Positions 57,902-64,000 of a DNA stretch of 64,000 nucleotides are shown here, piece by piece. The stretch covers positions 32,405 to 96,404 of IMG/VR virus record IMGVR_UViG_3300008111_000006; one strand, given 5' to 3'. A model generated the notes under the pieces. The model had not been told where the DNA came from. It made no database searches and saw only the letters and a program-made list of their open reading frames with translations. The DNA is from a virus. A program made the translations under genes and the position numbers. Every line of letters starts with the position of its first letter. The stretch's first letter is position 1.

Positions 57902-57977
57902 GGTCCATTGGTGTAATGGTTTAACATACATCACTGTCTATGATGTGCTGAGAGTTCGATTCTCTCATGGACCGCCA
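57902..57977 (+). tRNA. tRNA-Asp (GUC), CCA encoded
   Basis: Acceptor GGTCCAT/ATGGACC, anticodon loop CTGTCTA, T arm GAGAG/CTCTC, discriminator G, genomic CCA. Confidence 0.92.
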
Positions 57978-57978
57978 C

Positions 57979-58051
57979 AGTCTCTTAACTCAGTTGGTAG
58001 AGTGCTTGTTTTACATGCAAGATGTCGTAGGTTCGAATCCTACAGAGACTA
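57979..58051 (+). tRNA. tRNA-Val (UAC)
   Basis: Acceptor AGTCTCT/AGAGACT, anticodon loop TTTACAT in CTTGT/GCAAG, T arm GTAGG/CCTAC, discriminator A. Begins one base after the previous CCA. Confidence 0.92.
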
Positions 58052-58059
58052 CTAAATAC

Positions 58060-58133
58060 CGCCCGTTGGACAAGTGGTTTAAGTCGTTTCCCTTTCACGG
58101 AAAAGATCATGGGTTCGAATCCCATACGGGTGA
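58060..58133 (+). tRNA. tRNA-Glu (UUC)
   Basis: Acceptor CGCCCGT/ACGGGTG, anticodon loop CTTTCAC in TTTCC/GGAAA, T arm ATGGG/CCCAT, discriminator A. Confidence 0.92.
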
Positions 58134-58139
58134 CTATTA

Positions 58140-58211
58140 GGTTTTGTAGTTTAGTCGGTAAAACTCTTGATTTGTAATCAAGTGTCCTCAGTTCGAATCT
58201 GAGCGAAACCT
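58140..58211 (+). tRNA. tRNA-Thr (UGU)
   Basis: Acceptor GGTTTTG/CGAAACC, anticodon loop TTTGTAA in CTTGA/TCAAG, T arm CTCAG/CTGAG, discriminator U. Confidence 0.9.
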
Positions 58212-58217
58212 CAACAA

Positions 58218-58292
58218 TCCTTCGTAGCTCAGTTGGTTTAGAGCAGTACACTTTTAATGTACGGGTCACAGGTTCGATTCCTGTCGGGGGAA
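58218..58292 (+). tRNA. tRNA-Lys (UUU)
   Basis: Acceptor TCCTTCG/CGGGGGA (several G-U pairs), anticodon loop CTTTTAA in GTACA/TGTAC, T arm ACAGG/CCTGT, discriminator A. Confidence 0.92.
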
Positions 58293-58326
58293 CTTAAATA
58301 TACCGAATTCGGTGTAATTAAAAAAT

Positions 58327-58404
58327 AGCGGGGTAGACTGGAGGTGGTTCCAGCTCGGTCTCATAAGCCGAATTACGTGGGTTCGAGTCCCATCCCCGCA
58401 ACCA
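58327..58404 (+). tRNA. tRNA-Met (CAU), possibly initiator, CCA encoded
   Basis: Acceptor pairs GCGGGG/CCCCGC with an unpaired A1-A72, an initiator-like feature; anticodon loop CTCATAA, T arm GTGGG/CCCAT, genomic CCA. The anticodon stem lacks the full GGG/CCC of initiators, so elongator is not excluded. Confidence 0.85.
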
Positions 58405-58407
58405 ATT

Positions 58408-58481
58408 GGGTCATTGGTGAAGATGGCTATCACACCTGATTTGCACTCAGGAGTCCTCGGTTCGATGCCGAGATGTATCCA
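58408..58481 (+). tRNA. tRNA-Ala (UGC) with a bulged acceptor stem
   Basis: Anticodon loop TTTGCAC in CCTGA/TCAGG, T arm CTCGG/CCGAG. The acceptor GGGTCAT pairs with ATG-T-ATCC only if one U is bulged; the G3-U identity pair is kept. Confidence 0.8.
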
Positions 58482-58508
58482 CTAATAATAAAAATAAAAA
58501 TAAAAAGT

Positions 58509-58640
58509 ATGAAAGAAGTAATGTCTGGGACAATTAAGTCCTCAAAGGAAAATTTTAATATGTTGAGACATAGAAAAAATTCAATCGATTTAAGTAAGTT
58601 GGTAGAATTTATTAAATTTAAAAAGATTAGGAAAAAATAA
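58509..58640 (+). CDS. small basic protein inside tRNA array 2 (43 aa)
   Basis: Reads MKEVMSGTIKSSKENFNMLR and ends KFKKIRKK. It has a plausible ATG, lies in the only coding-sized gap of array 2, and is strongly basic. Not recognised. Confidence 0.45.
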   Translation: MKEVMSGTIKSSKENFNMLRHRKNSIDLSKLVEFIKFKKIRKK

Positions 58641-58647
58641 TCTTAAT

Positions 58648-58720
58648 GCAGGTATCGTATAGTGGTTTATTATGTCTGACTTCCAATCAGAGGACGAGAG
58701 TTCGATTCTCTCTACCTGCT
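58648..58720 (+). tRNA. tRNA-Gly (UCC)
   Basis: Acceptor GCAGGTA/TACCTGC, anticodon loop CTTCCAA in TCTGA/TCAGA, T arm GAGAG/CTCTC, discriminator U. Confidence 0.92.
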
Positions 58721-58726
58721 CAAAAT

Positions 58727-58801
58727 GCCAAAGTGACGGGAAATGGTATACCTCTTTGTCTTAGAAACAAAGGTTTGTGAGTTCGAATCTCACCTTTGGT
58801 A
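58727..58801 (+). tRNA. tRNA-Leu (UAG) with a short variable loop
   Basis: Acceptor GCCAAAG/CTTTGGT, anticodon loop CTTAGAA in TTTGT/ACAAA, T arm GTGAG/CTCAC, discriminator A. The variable region is only about 4 bases, whereas bacterial Leu tRNAs normally have a long arm. Confidence 0.82.
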
Positions 58802-58818
58802 CAATTATTATTAAAATA

Positions 58819-58850
58819 TTTGTTTTTTAATTTAATAGTTTTTATATTTG
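58819..58850 (+). promoter_or_regulatory. promoter (TTTG / TATATTTG)
   Basis: TTTG at 58819 and TATATTTG at 58843-58850, 20 bases apart, before the gene at 58864. Confidence 0.6.
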
Positions 58851-58863
58851 TTAAAAAAATATT

Positions 58864-59022
58864 ATGGGAATACCTCAAATCACTTTAATTTTATTATTTT
58901 CTTTAAGTTTATTAGCTGCAGCTCATTTGCACGGTAAAGAAAGAACCCCACATAACTTTTGGGTTACATTTATTGCAGTCATCATCGAAGTATCTATTTT
59001 AATATGGGGTGGGTTTTTTTAA
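58864..59022 (+). CDS. small membrane protein with two spans (52 aa)
   Basis: Reads MGIPQITLILLFSLSLLAAA, then HLHGKERTPHNFW, then a second span ending ILIWGGFF. A promoter lies 13 bases upstream. It resembles conserved small phage membrane proteins. Function unknown. Confidence 0.65.
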   Translation: MGIPQITLILLFSLSLLAAAHLHGKERTPHNFWVTFIAVIIEVSILIWGGFF

Positions 59023-59031
59023 ATTAGTATT

Positions 59032-59385
59032 ATGAGTAAAAGAACTATAGAGGATGTAGAAAGAGAACTTTATATGGCACAATTCAGAGTTAAAAAATGT
59101 CAATATAATGATCACCTTTATGATATGGAAAAATGGGAATATGAAGTTGAAATTCTTAAAGATGAATTAAAAAATATGAAAATGGAACAAACACCAGTAG
59201 AATGGTTTTTTAAACAACTTACAGAGGTTGATTATGGATGTATAAACAAAACATTCTTACAAAACAATAACAGTTTAGCGGGCCATAAGTTGAGAGAACT
59301 TCTTGAACAAGCCAAAGAAATGGAAAAAGAAAGATTAGAATCTCTTAAAGATTTTGATAATTGGAAAGAATGGAAAAACTCATAA
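59032..59385 (+). CDS. helical charged protein (117 aa)
   Basis: Coiled-coil-like (ERLESLKDFDNWKEWKN at the end; EKWEYEVEILKDELKNMKME near residue 43). Not recognised. Overlaps the next small gene by 16 bases. Confidence 0.6.
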   Translation: MSKRTIEDVERELYMAQFRVKKCQYNDHLYDMEKWEYEVEILKDELKNMKMEQTPVEWFFKQLTEVDYGCINKTFLQNNNSLAGHKLRELLEQAKEMEKERLESLKDFDNWKEWKNS

Positions 59386-59519
59386 TAATATGTCATACTA
59401 TAGAATCAAAATTAGAATGGATTAAAGAAGATGGTAAAGATTGGTTAGAACCATTTGTTGAAGCGGTATATAAAGTTTGGGACAAATTTAACATCCAATA
59501 TGTGAGATATTCTTGGTGA
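59370..59519 (+). CDS. small hypothetical protein (49 aa)
   Basis: MEKLIIICHTIESKLEWIKE to VRYSW. ATG inside the end of the preceding gene. Acidic/aromatic; tentative but well packed. Confidence 0.45.
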   Translation: MEKLIIICHTIESKLEWIKEDGKDWLEPFVEAVYKVWDKFNIQYVRYSW

Positions 59520-59535
59520 TATTAAAAACTTTTAG

Positions 59536-59543
59536 TATATTTG
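59536..59543 (+). promoter_or_regulatory. Bacteroidetes-type -7 box TATATTTG
   Basis: Located 21 bases before the ATG at 59565. Confidence 0.5.
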
Positions 59544-59564
59544 TATTATGAAAAATTGAAACCA

Positions 59565-59807
59565 ATGGCAAAAATAAGTAAATTAGCACAAAGACAAGTT
59601 GTATCAAATCATCACGATATTCATGTTGGATTGACTGGTGACATCGGTTACATATCAATAACTGATAACGGATTGTACCCAGATAATGATAGCAGAACAC
59701 ATAGACGTGATTTGAACTTTCATACAATGATGGTTCCTCTCATGACCAGACAACAACTCAAAGATTTGAAAATAGCAATTGAAGAAGTCTTAAAAAATTC
59801 TAAATGA
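59565..59807 (+). CDS. hypothetical protein (80 aa)
   Basis: Starts MAKISKLAQRQVVSNHHDIH, with a beta centre (VGLTGDIGYISITDNGLYPD) and a C-terminal helix. The ATG at 59565 is preferred to a TTG at 59541 overlapping the promoter. Overlaps the next start by 4 bases. Confidence 0.55.
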   Translation: MAKISKLAQRQVVSNHHDIHVGLTGDIGYISITDNGLYPDNDSRTHRRDLNFHTMMVPLMTRQQLKDLKIAIEEVLKNSK

Positions 59808-60082
59808 TTATGAGTACGAATAAACGAATAAAAGAAACTTTTGAAAAGTTAGGTAAAGATTTGATTATATCTAAACAAGGATGTGATACAAAAAAGATGT
59901 TGGAGAACATCAAAAATAAAGTAGAGATAAAAAAAATTGTTGCAGAAATAATTGACACACTAACAGTATCTTCTATTATGGTAGATGCGTGGTGGATGGA
60001 TTTAAGTGATGAACAAGAACAAGAAGTTTACAACAAATTAGAAGAAATTATTACTAGAAGAATTGGTAAAATGAAGATTTAA
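59804..60082 (+). CDS. hypothetical helical protein (92 aa)
   Basis: Not recognised. Helical, with VDAWWMDLSDEQEQEVYNKL near residue 63. Starts in the ATGA overlap with the preceding gene. Confidence 0.55.
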   Translation: MIMSTNKRIKETFEKLGKDLIISKQGCDTKKMLENIKNKVEIKKIVAEIIDTLTVSSIMVDAWWMDLSDEQEQEVYNKLEEIITRRIGKMKI

Positions 60083-60110
60083 TAATAATTTTATTAAAAA
60101 ATAAATTTAA

Positions 60111-60803
60111 ATGAAGAAAAAAATTACTTTTATTAGCGATACCCACACCAAACACGAAAAACTAAATAGTTTTTTACCTGGTGGAGACATCCTTATTTGT
60201 GGGGGTGATATTAGTAGTAGAGGTTATGTCTCAGAAATAGAAAACTTTTTAAAATGGTTTGATAATATAGATAATTACGATTTTAAAATTTTTATCGCAG
60301 GAAATCACGATTTTGGGTTTCAAGATGATTATGAAAAAATTATGGGGTTATTAACTGGTTACAAAAATATCGATTATCTTCAGGATGAAAAAATGGAACT
60401 TTGGGACGATGAAGATATGCAGTTGATTGTATATGGATCCCCTTGGCAACCTGAATTTCATAATTGGGCATTTAATTTACCTAGAGGTGAGAAAATAAAA
60501 GAAAAATGGGATATGATTCCACACAATACAGATATTTTAATTACTCACGGCCCACCATACGGTAAATTAGACTATGTAAATTATGACAACATCAATGTTG
60601 GTTGCGAAGAACTATTAAAAGTTGTGGAGGATATAAAACCTAAAATACATGTGTTTGGACATATTCATGAAGGGTTTGGTTATGTTTTTGACGGTAACAC
60701 ACATTATATTAATGCGGCAGTATTAAATGGTAGATATGAATTTAGAAATAAACCAGTAAATGTTGAGTGGGACATGATAACTAACGAAATACAATTTTTA
60801 TGA
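60111..60803 (+). CDS. calcineurin-like metallophosphoesterase (230 aa)
   Basis: Motifs are complete: FISDTHTKHEK, ILICGGDISSRG, FIAGNHDFGFQ, ILITHGPPYGKLD and HVFGHIHEGFG. This class removes phosphate from small molecules or nucleic-acid ends; the substrate is not clear. It is separate from the SbcD-like gene and belongs to the metallophos/Icc-type group. Overlaps the next gene by 4 bases. Confidence 0.85.
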   Translation: MKKKITFISDTHTKHEKLNSFLPGGDILICGGDISSRGYVSEIENFLKWFDNIDNYDFKIFIAGNHDFGFQDDYEKIMGLLTGYKNIDYLQDEKMELWDDEDMQLIVYGSPWQPEFHNWAFNLPRGEKIKEKWDMIPHNTDILITHGPPYGKLDYVNYDNINVGCEELLKVVEDIKPKIHVFGHIHEGFGYVFDGNTHYINAAVLNGRYEFRNKPVNVEWDMITNEIQFL

Positions 60804-61108
60804 AATCCATAAGACAAATTTTTAAAACTAACGATTCACTTATGGAAGAACCTGAGGTTTCAGAATTAATTGATTATTGTAAAGATTTAGAAGATGAAGT
60901 TGTAGAATGTATCCAAAAAAATGATCAGACAATAGTTTTAAAACAACTAATTTCAGAAATTAGTAAAAGTTGTTATGAATTAATTGAGGAAGATAAAAAG
61001 TCTGAACGATGGGAACATGATTTTGAAAAGATTGACTTTAAAAAATCTATAATTAATTTAAGAGAATATATAATAAAATATTGTTTAGATAATAAAATAA
61101 AATTATGA
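60800..61108 (+). CDS. hypothetical helical protein (102 aa)
   Basis: Not recognised. Acidic helices with two cysteines (LIDYCKDLEDEVVECIQKND). Coupled to both neighbours by 4-base overlaps. Confidence 0.55.
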   Translation: MKSIRQIFKTNDSLMEEPEVSELIDYCKDLEDEVVECIQKNDQTIVLKQLISEISKSCYELIEEDKKSERWEHDFEKIDFKKSIINLREYIIKYCLDNKIKL

Positions 61109-61542
61109 TAAAGTATAGAATATATTTGGATGACATAAGAACTCCAGTGAGTCCTAATAACGAATGGGTTGAAGGTGTTGAAGAATGGACAGTTGTTCGT
61201 TCATATGATGAATTCGTTCAAAAAGTAAATTCGGTAGGGTTAGAAAATATTGAAATAATTTCGTTGGATCACGATTTGGGTGATACTGCGATGAACGAGT
61301 GGTTATATGGTGTAACTAAAAACTACTCAATTAATTATGATAATATTACCGAAAAGACTGGTTACGACTGTGCTAAATGGTTAGTTAATGAGTGGATGGA
61401 TGGTAAACCAGTTGTTAGGGTAGTAACACATTCGGCAAATGCAATCGGTAGTGCCAACATTATGGGTTATGTAAATAATTATTTACACTTAAATCGTTTA
61501 CCGCAAAATTGTGTAAGAGTACAAATAGAACATACAGTTTAA
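61105..61542 (+). CDS. second receiver-like (cREC-type) protein (145 aa)
   Basis: IYLDDIRTPVS, EWTVVRSYDEFVQKVNSVGL, IISLDHDLGD, KTGYDCAKWLV and VVTHSANAIGSANI match the protein at 17129-17506. Acidic-pocket and HSAN motifs are kept. It lies in a run of phosphatase-type genes, which supports a role in phosphate or RNA-end chemistry. It starts in a 4-base overlap. Confidence 0.7.
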   Translation: MIKYRIYLDDIRTPVSPNNEWVEGVEEWTVVRSYDEFVQKVNSVGLENIEIISLDHDLGDTAMNEWLYGVTKNYSINYDNITEKTGYDCAKWLVNEWMDGKPVVRVVTHSANAIGSANIMGYVNNYLHLNRLPQNCVRVQIEHTV

Positions 61543-61543
61543 T

Positions 61544-62092
61544 ATGAAAGTAATATTTTTAGATCACGATGGTGTGATATGTTTATCTGATCAGTGGGGT
61601 GGTCGTTATAAGAAAAAAGGATTTAACTCTAATCCTGAAACCCCTTTAGATATTAGAATGGATAATTTTGACACTAAGGCAGTTAAAGTTCTTAATAAAA
61701 TTATTGAGGAAACTGGTTGTGAGTTGGTTATTAGTTCAGATTGGAAGAGATGGGGAACGTTAGAACAAATGAAGGAAATGTATGTGACTAGAGGTATTAA
61801 ACCACCGATAGATCTAACACCAATGATACAAGAATGTACGGTACATAGTGATACATTTATATGGTCACCTATGTGGGAGTTGGAACAAACCAGATCACTT
61901 GAAATCCAACAATATGTGCACGATCATCCAGAGATTACGCATTGGGTCGCAATTGATGATTTGGATATGGGTAAGAACGGTCAAGATTGGCGAAATTGGG
62001 GTTTAGATAATTTTATACATTGTAAAAAACCTCATAGAGAAGGGATAAAACAATCAGGTATAAAAGAAAAAATATTAAATTTTTTAAAATGA
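61544..62092 (+). CDS. HAD-like phosphatase of the RNA-repair-associated type (182 aa)
   Basis: HAD motif I FLDHDGVICLSDQW, motif II LVISSDWKRWGTL, and motif IV HWVAIDDLDMG. The form resembles HAD domains linked to RNA-repair proteins (HAD_SAK type). It may dephosphorylate nucleic-acid ends or nucleotides. Overlaps the next HAD gene by 4 bases. Confidence 0.72.
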   Translation: MKVIFLDHDGVICLSDQWGGRYKKKGFNSNPETPLDIRMDNFDTKAVKVLNKIIEETGCELVISSDWKRWGTLEQMKEMYVTRGIKPPIDLTPMIQECTVHSDTFIWSPMWELEQTRSLEIQQYVHDHPEITHWVAIDDLDMGKNGQDWRNWGLDNFIHCKKPHREGIKQSGIKEKILNFLK

Positions 62093-62475
62093 AAAAAAGA
62101 GTTTACTTAATTGACATTGATGGTACAGTGTGTGATGATATAAAAAATGAAGATAGTCATTTATATAAAGACGCTAAACCATACGAAGGTTCAAAAGAAC
62201 AAATTAATAAATTATTTGAAGAAGGTAATACTATAGTTTTTTTTACTGCGAGGGAATATAAAGATAAAGGAGTAACCCTATCTTGGCTTTGGAAACACGG
62301 ATTTAAGTTTCATGATCTGATAACAGATAAACCAAGATGTATGGATGATGAGGAATATGTGTGGATTGATAATAAACCAGTAAGAGGGATAACATACAAA
62401 GGAGAATGGAGTCCAATTGTAGAAACCAATAATCAAGAAGTAAAAACATTATTAAATTTTAAAAACAATGTGTAA
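62089..62475 (+). CDS. HAD-like phosphatase (128 aa)
   Basis: Motif I YLIDIDGTVCDDI, motif II VFFTAREYKDK and a C-terminal acidic MDDEEYVWIDNKP. Similar to small phage/bacterial HAD phosphatases, including polynucleotide phosphatase-like forms. Overlaps the next gene by 8 bases. Confidence 0.75.
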   Translation: MKKRVYLIDIDGTVCDDIKNEDSHLYKDAKPYEGSKEQINKLFEEGNTIVFFTAREYKDKGVTLSWLWKHGFKFHDLITDKPRCMDDEEYVWIDNKPVRGITYKGEWSPIVETNNQEVKTLLNFKNNV

Positions 62476-62728
62476 GGCGAAATTAGAATTTGATCTAACA
62501 GATTCAGACGATAAGATGGAGTTTGATCGAGCAAATAAATCTACTGAAATGGCATTAGTGTTGTGGGAAATGGTTTATAACTCAAAGAAAAAACTTTATT
62601 ATAAATTCGAGGAAATGTTAGAAAAAGGAGAAAATCCAAATGTATATGATGGAGTAGATTCATTTTACGAATTGTTATTAGATGAATTAAATGAAAGAGG
62701 TGTAATGATAGATAAATTAATAATATAA
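62468..62728 (+). CDS. hypothetical acidic protein (86 aa)
   Basis: Reads MCKAKLEFDLTDSDDKMEFD followed by helices. Phages often carry small proteins with this L-x-F-D-L-x-D start; function is unknown. Confidence 0.6.
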   Translation: MCKAKLEFDLTDSDDKMEFDRANKSTEMALVLWEMVYNSKKKLYYKFEEMLEKGENPNVYDGVDSFYELLLDELNERGVMIDKLII

Positions 62729-62735
62729 TTAAGGT

Positions 62736-62945
62736 ATGAATGATTTTAAAAAAGTTTGTTTAGAAATATCGGAAAGATTAACTAATCTACCATATGTTGA
62801 TGGTGACATTTCTGACATTGGTAACGAAATAGGTTATGTAATATCAGATTATTTAGTTAGTGATCCTTTTGGTTGGGATAAGGATAGTTTTATTTCTGGA
62901 TTAAATCATGGGATAGATTTAAATGATATAGAAAAAGATAAATAA
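62736..62945 (+). CDS. small hypothetical protein (69 aa)
   Basis: Not recognised. Acidic helical sequence with FGWDKDSFISGLNHGIDLND near the C-terminus. Ends 1 base before the deaminase gene. Confidence 0.55.
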   Translation: MNDFKKVCLEISERLTNLPYVDGDISDIGNEIGYVISDYLVSDPFGWDKDSFISGLNHGIDLNDIEKDK

Positions 62946-62946
62946 A

Positions 62947-63411
62947 ATGGATAAAGAATTTAAATTCACATACAAAAATTTACCATTAGAATCATTGGAT
63001 GATAATGATATGTTATTATTTGAAAAGGCGGTAAGTGGTATGGACAATGCTTACGCCCCTTATAGTAATTTTAAAGTGGGTGCTTCTGTAAAACTTGAGA
63101 ATGGTGAGATTGTTGTTGGTAATAATCAAGAAAATATTGCTTACCCATCAGGATTATGTGCGGAAAGAGTTGCTTTATTTTATGTGGGCGCAAATTATCC
63201 TAATGAGACTATAGAGACAATATGTATTGTCGCTAAGGGTGATTTAATACCCGTAGATTCAGTACTCGCACCTTGCGGATCTTGTCGACAAGTTATGATT
63301 GAGTCAGAGAAACGTCAATCTAAACCTATTAGAGTTATATTGGTAAACCAAAACAAAACTGTTGTGGTTATTGAGACAGTAAAACATTTTTTACCATTTA
63401 TATTTGGTTAA
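62947..63411 (+). CDS. cytidine deaminase (154 aa)
   Basis: Complete CDA signature: AYAPYSNFKVGA, then GLCAERVALFYV (the CAE motif with zinc Cys and proton-shuttling Glu) and APCGSCRQVMIE (PCxxC zinc pair). It converts cytidine/deoxycytidine to uridine in pyrimidine salvage, shifting pools toward the A+T-rich genome's needs. An N-terminal extension of about 30 residues precedes the core. Confidence 0.9.
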   Translation: MDKEFKFTYKNLPLESLDDNDMLLFEKAVSGMDNAYAPYSNFKVGASVKLENGEIVVGNNQENIAYPSGLCAERVALFYVGANYPNETIETICIVAKGDLIPVDSVLAPCGSCRQVMIESEKRQSKPIRVILVNQNKTVVVIETVKHFLPFIFG

Positions 63412-63462
63412 ATTTGACAAATAGGAATTAAATCATTAACTTTAAATAAAAAAATATGGACA

Positions 63463-63840
63463 ATGGACAAGAATGAAATGGATGAATATCTAAAATCTAT
63501 CGGAGGGTTAGAAAATGGTTTCTATGCAGATAGAGAACCGATAGTGAGCTCAGACTTTTTTAGTGTAAGTGATGGTTGGTTGGGTTTAATTAAAGAATTA
63601 ATTGAAGATTTAATATCTTTAGGTTGGGATAAACAAACTTGTCAGGTTAAAGAAAAATTTGGTGGACTTAGATTTTATATTAATGGTGGAACTGACGAAA
63701 TCTATAATCGTATATCTAAAGCGGAAAATGATAGTTATGAGATATGTGAAGAGACAGGAAAGCCTGGTACATTAAGAACTGATATTGGTTGGTACAGAAC
63801 TCTTTGTGATGAAGAATATGAAAAATTTAAAAATAGATAA
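63463..63840 (+). CDS. hypothetical protein (125 aa)
   Basis: Reads MDKNEMDEYLKSIGGLENGF, GWDKQTCQVKEKFGGLRFYI and CEETGKPGTLRTDIGWYRTL. The VKEKFGGLRFY and C-x-x-x-G-x-P pattern recurs in phage hypotheticals. No function known. The ATG at 63463 gives the frame; an ATG 8 bases upstream is out of frame. Confidence 0.6.
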   Translation: MDKNEMDEYLKSIGGLENGFYADREPIVSSDFFSVSDGWLGLIKELIEDLISLGWDKQTCQVKEKFGGLRFYINGGTDEIYNRISKAENDSYEICEETGKPGTLRTDIGWYRTLCDEEYEKFKNR

Positions 63841-63845
63841 AAAAA

Positions 63846-64000
63846 ATGGAATATAAATTTATAAACAGATACGGTAACGAAATACTTTTCATTAGGGAAG
63901 GTGATTCTTTCGAAATGAAGGGTGGTGATTACTACAGATACCTATTTAATGTGGATGATGAAGGTAATTTTTTAAATTATAATGCAATTGATCCGTCAGG
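63846..64000 (+). CDS. 5' end of a hypothetical protein (partial)
   Basis: Starts MEYKFINRYGNEILFIREGD and runs off the window without a stop. Beta-rich; not recognised. Confidence 0.5.
   Translation, partial: MEYKFINRYGNEILFIREGDSFEMKGGDYYRYLFNVDDEGNFLNYNAIDPS

Noticed and set aside
57985-58269. Minus-strand open frame across tRNA genes
   Set aside because: Antisense of tRNA-Val, -Glu, -Thr and -Lys; same artefact.
1-64000. Stop-codon reassignment, as in some gut phages
   Set aside because: Genes end at TAA, TAG and TGA without conserved domains running through them, and no suppressor anticodon (CUA, UUA, UCA) is seen among the tRNAs.

Overview
The window looks like part of a large, AT-rich myovirus genome (T4-like in gene content) that infects a Bacteroidetes host, most likely a flavobacterium. 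Four things point there. There is an SbcD/SbcC (T4 gp47/gp46-like) recombination pair, a DnaG-type primase and a very large baseplate gene. Many genes have Bacteroidetes-type promoters (TAnnTTTG at -7). The phage encodes its own Bacteroidetes-like sigma-70 factor. A tail protein carries a beta-propeller of a kind known from secreted Bacteroidetes proteins. Genes are tightly packed, mostly on the + strand, often with 1-4 base overlaps. The standard genetic code is used.

Layout. 1-15.1 kb: tail/baseplate/fibre genes, including one 2752-residue protein. 15.1-25.2 kb: DNA metabolism (RuvC-like resolvase, primase, PD-(D/E)XK nuclease, SbcD/SbcC-like pair with a coiled-coil gene between them) and the sigma factor, interrupted by a three-gene minus-strand block. 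25.3-41.2 kb: membrane, cell-wall and candidate virion-internal proteins. It holds two amidases, an L,D-transpeptidase-like enzyme, a 933-residue protein with three wall-hydrolase-like domains, a metallopeptidase, and many otherwise unrelated proteins that share an N-terminal [I/L]-x-E-[S/A] leader like the T4 capsid-targeting/prohead-protease site. Two minus-strand exported-protein genes each sit next to a copy of a duplicated divergent promoter module. 41.2-55.9 kb: accessory functions (NUDIX, Mrr-like nuclease, a Ro/TROVE-related DUF2828 protein followed by about 0.5 kb of structured noncoding RNA, DnaJ, two DNA methyltransferases, a phage tmRNA, an HNH nuclease). 55.9-58.8 kb: two tRNA arrays, 22 recognisable tRNAs that together cover all 20 amino acids. 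58.8-64 kb: small membrane protein, phosphoesterase, two HAD phosphatases, two receiver-like proteins (one here, one at 17.1 kb), cytidine deaminase.

The most unusual part is the RNA biology. (1) Each tRNA array has the same leader: an identical 45-bp promoter, a 28-codon leader ORF and mutually exclusive hairpins that would make an attenuator. The two hairpin sets differ in sequence but match in layout. (2) A boxA-like GTTCTTTGA precedes all four stable-RNA units. (3) Between two tRNAs lies an element reading as a circularly permuted tRNA: the anticodon-arm/T-arm/acceptor-3' half comes before the acceptor-5'/D-arm half, and a 16-bp outer helix closes the ends. (4) The tmRNA encodes a predicted 31-residue tag that does not end in the usual ALAA. 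(5) A Ro-like protein gene sits directly beside a large boxA-preceded, terminator-ended RNA. Together these suggest a phage that carries a nearly self-sufficient translation-support and RNA-handling module.
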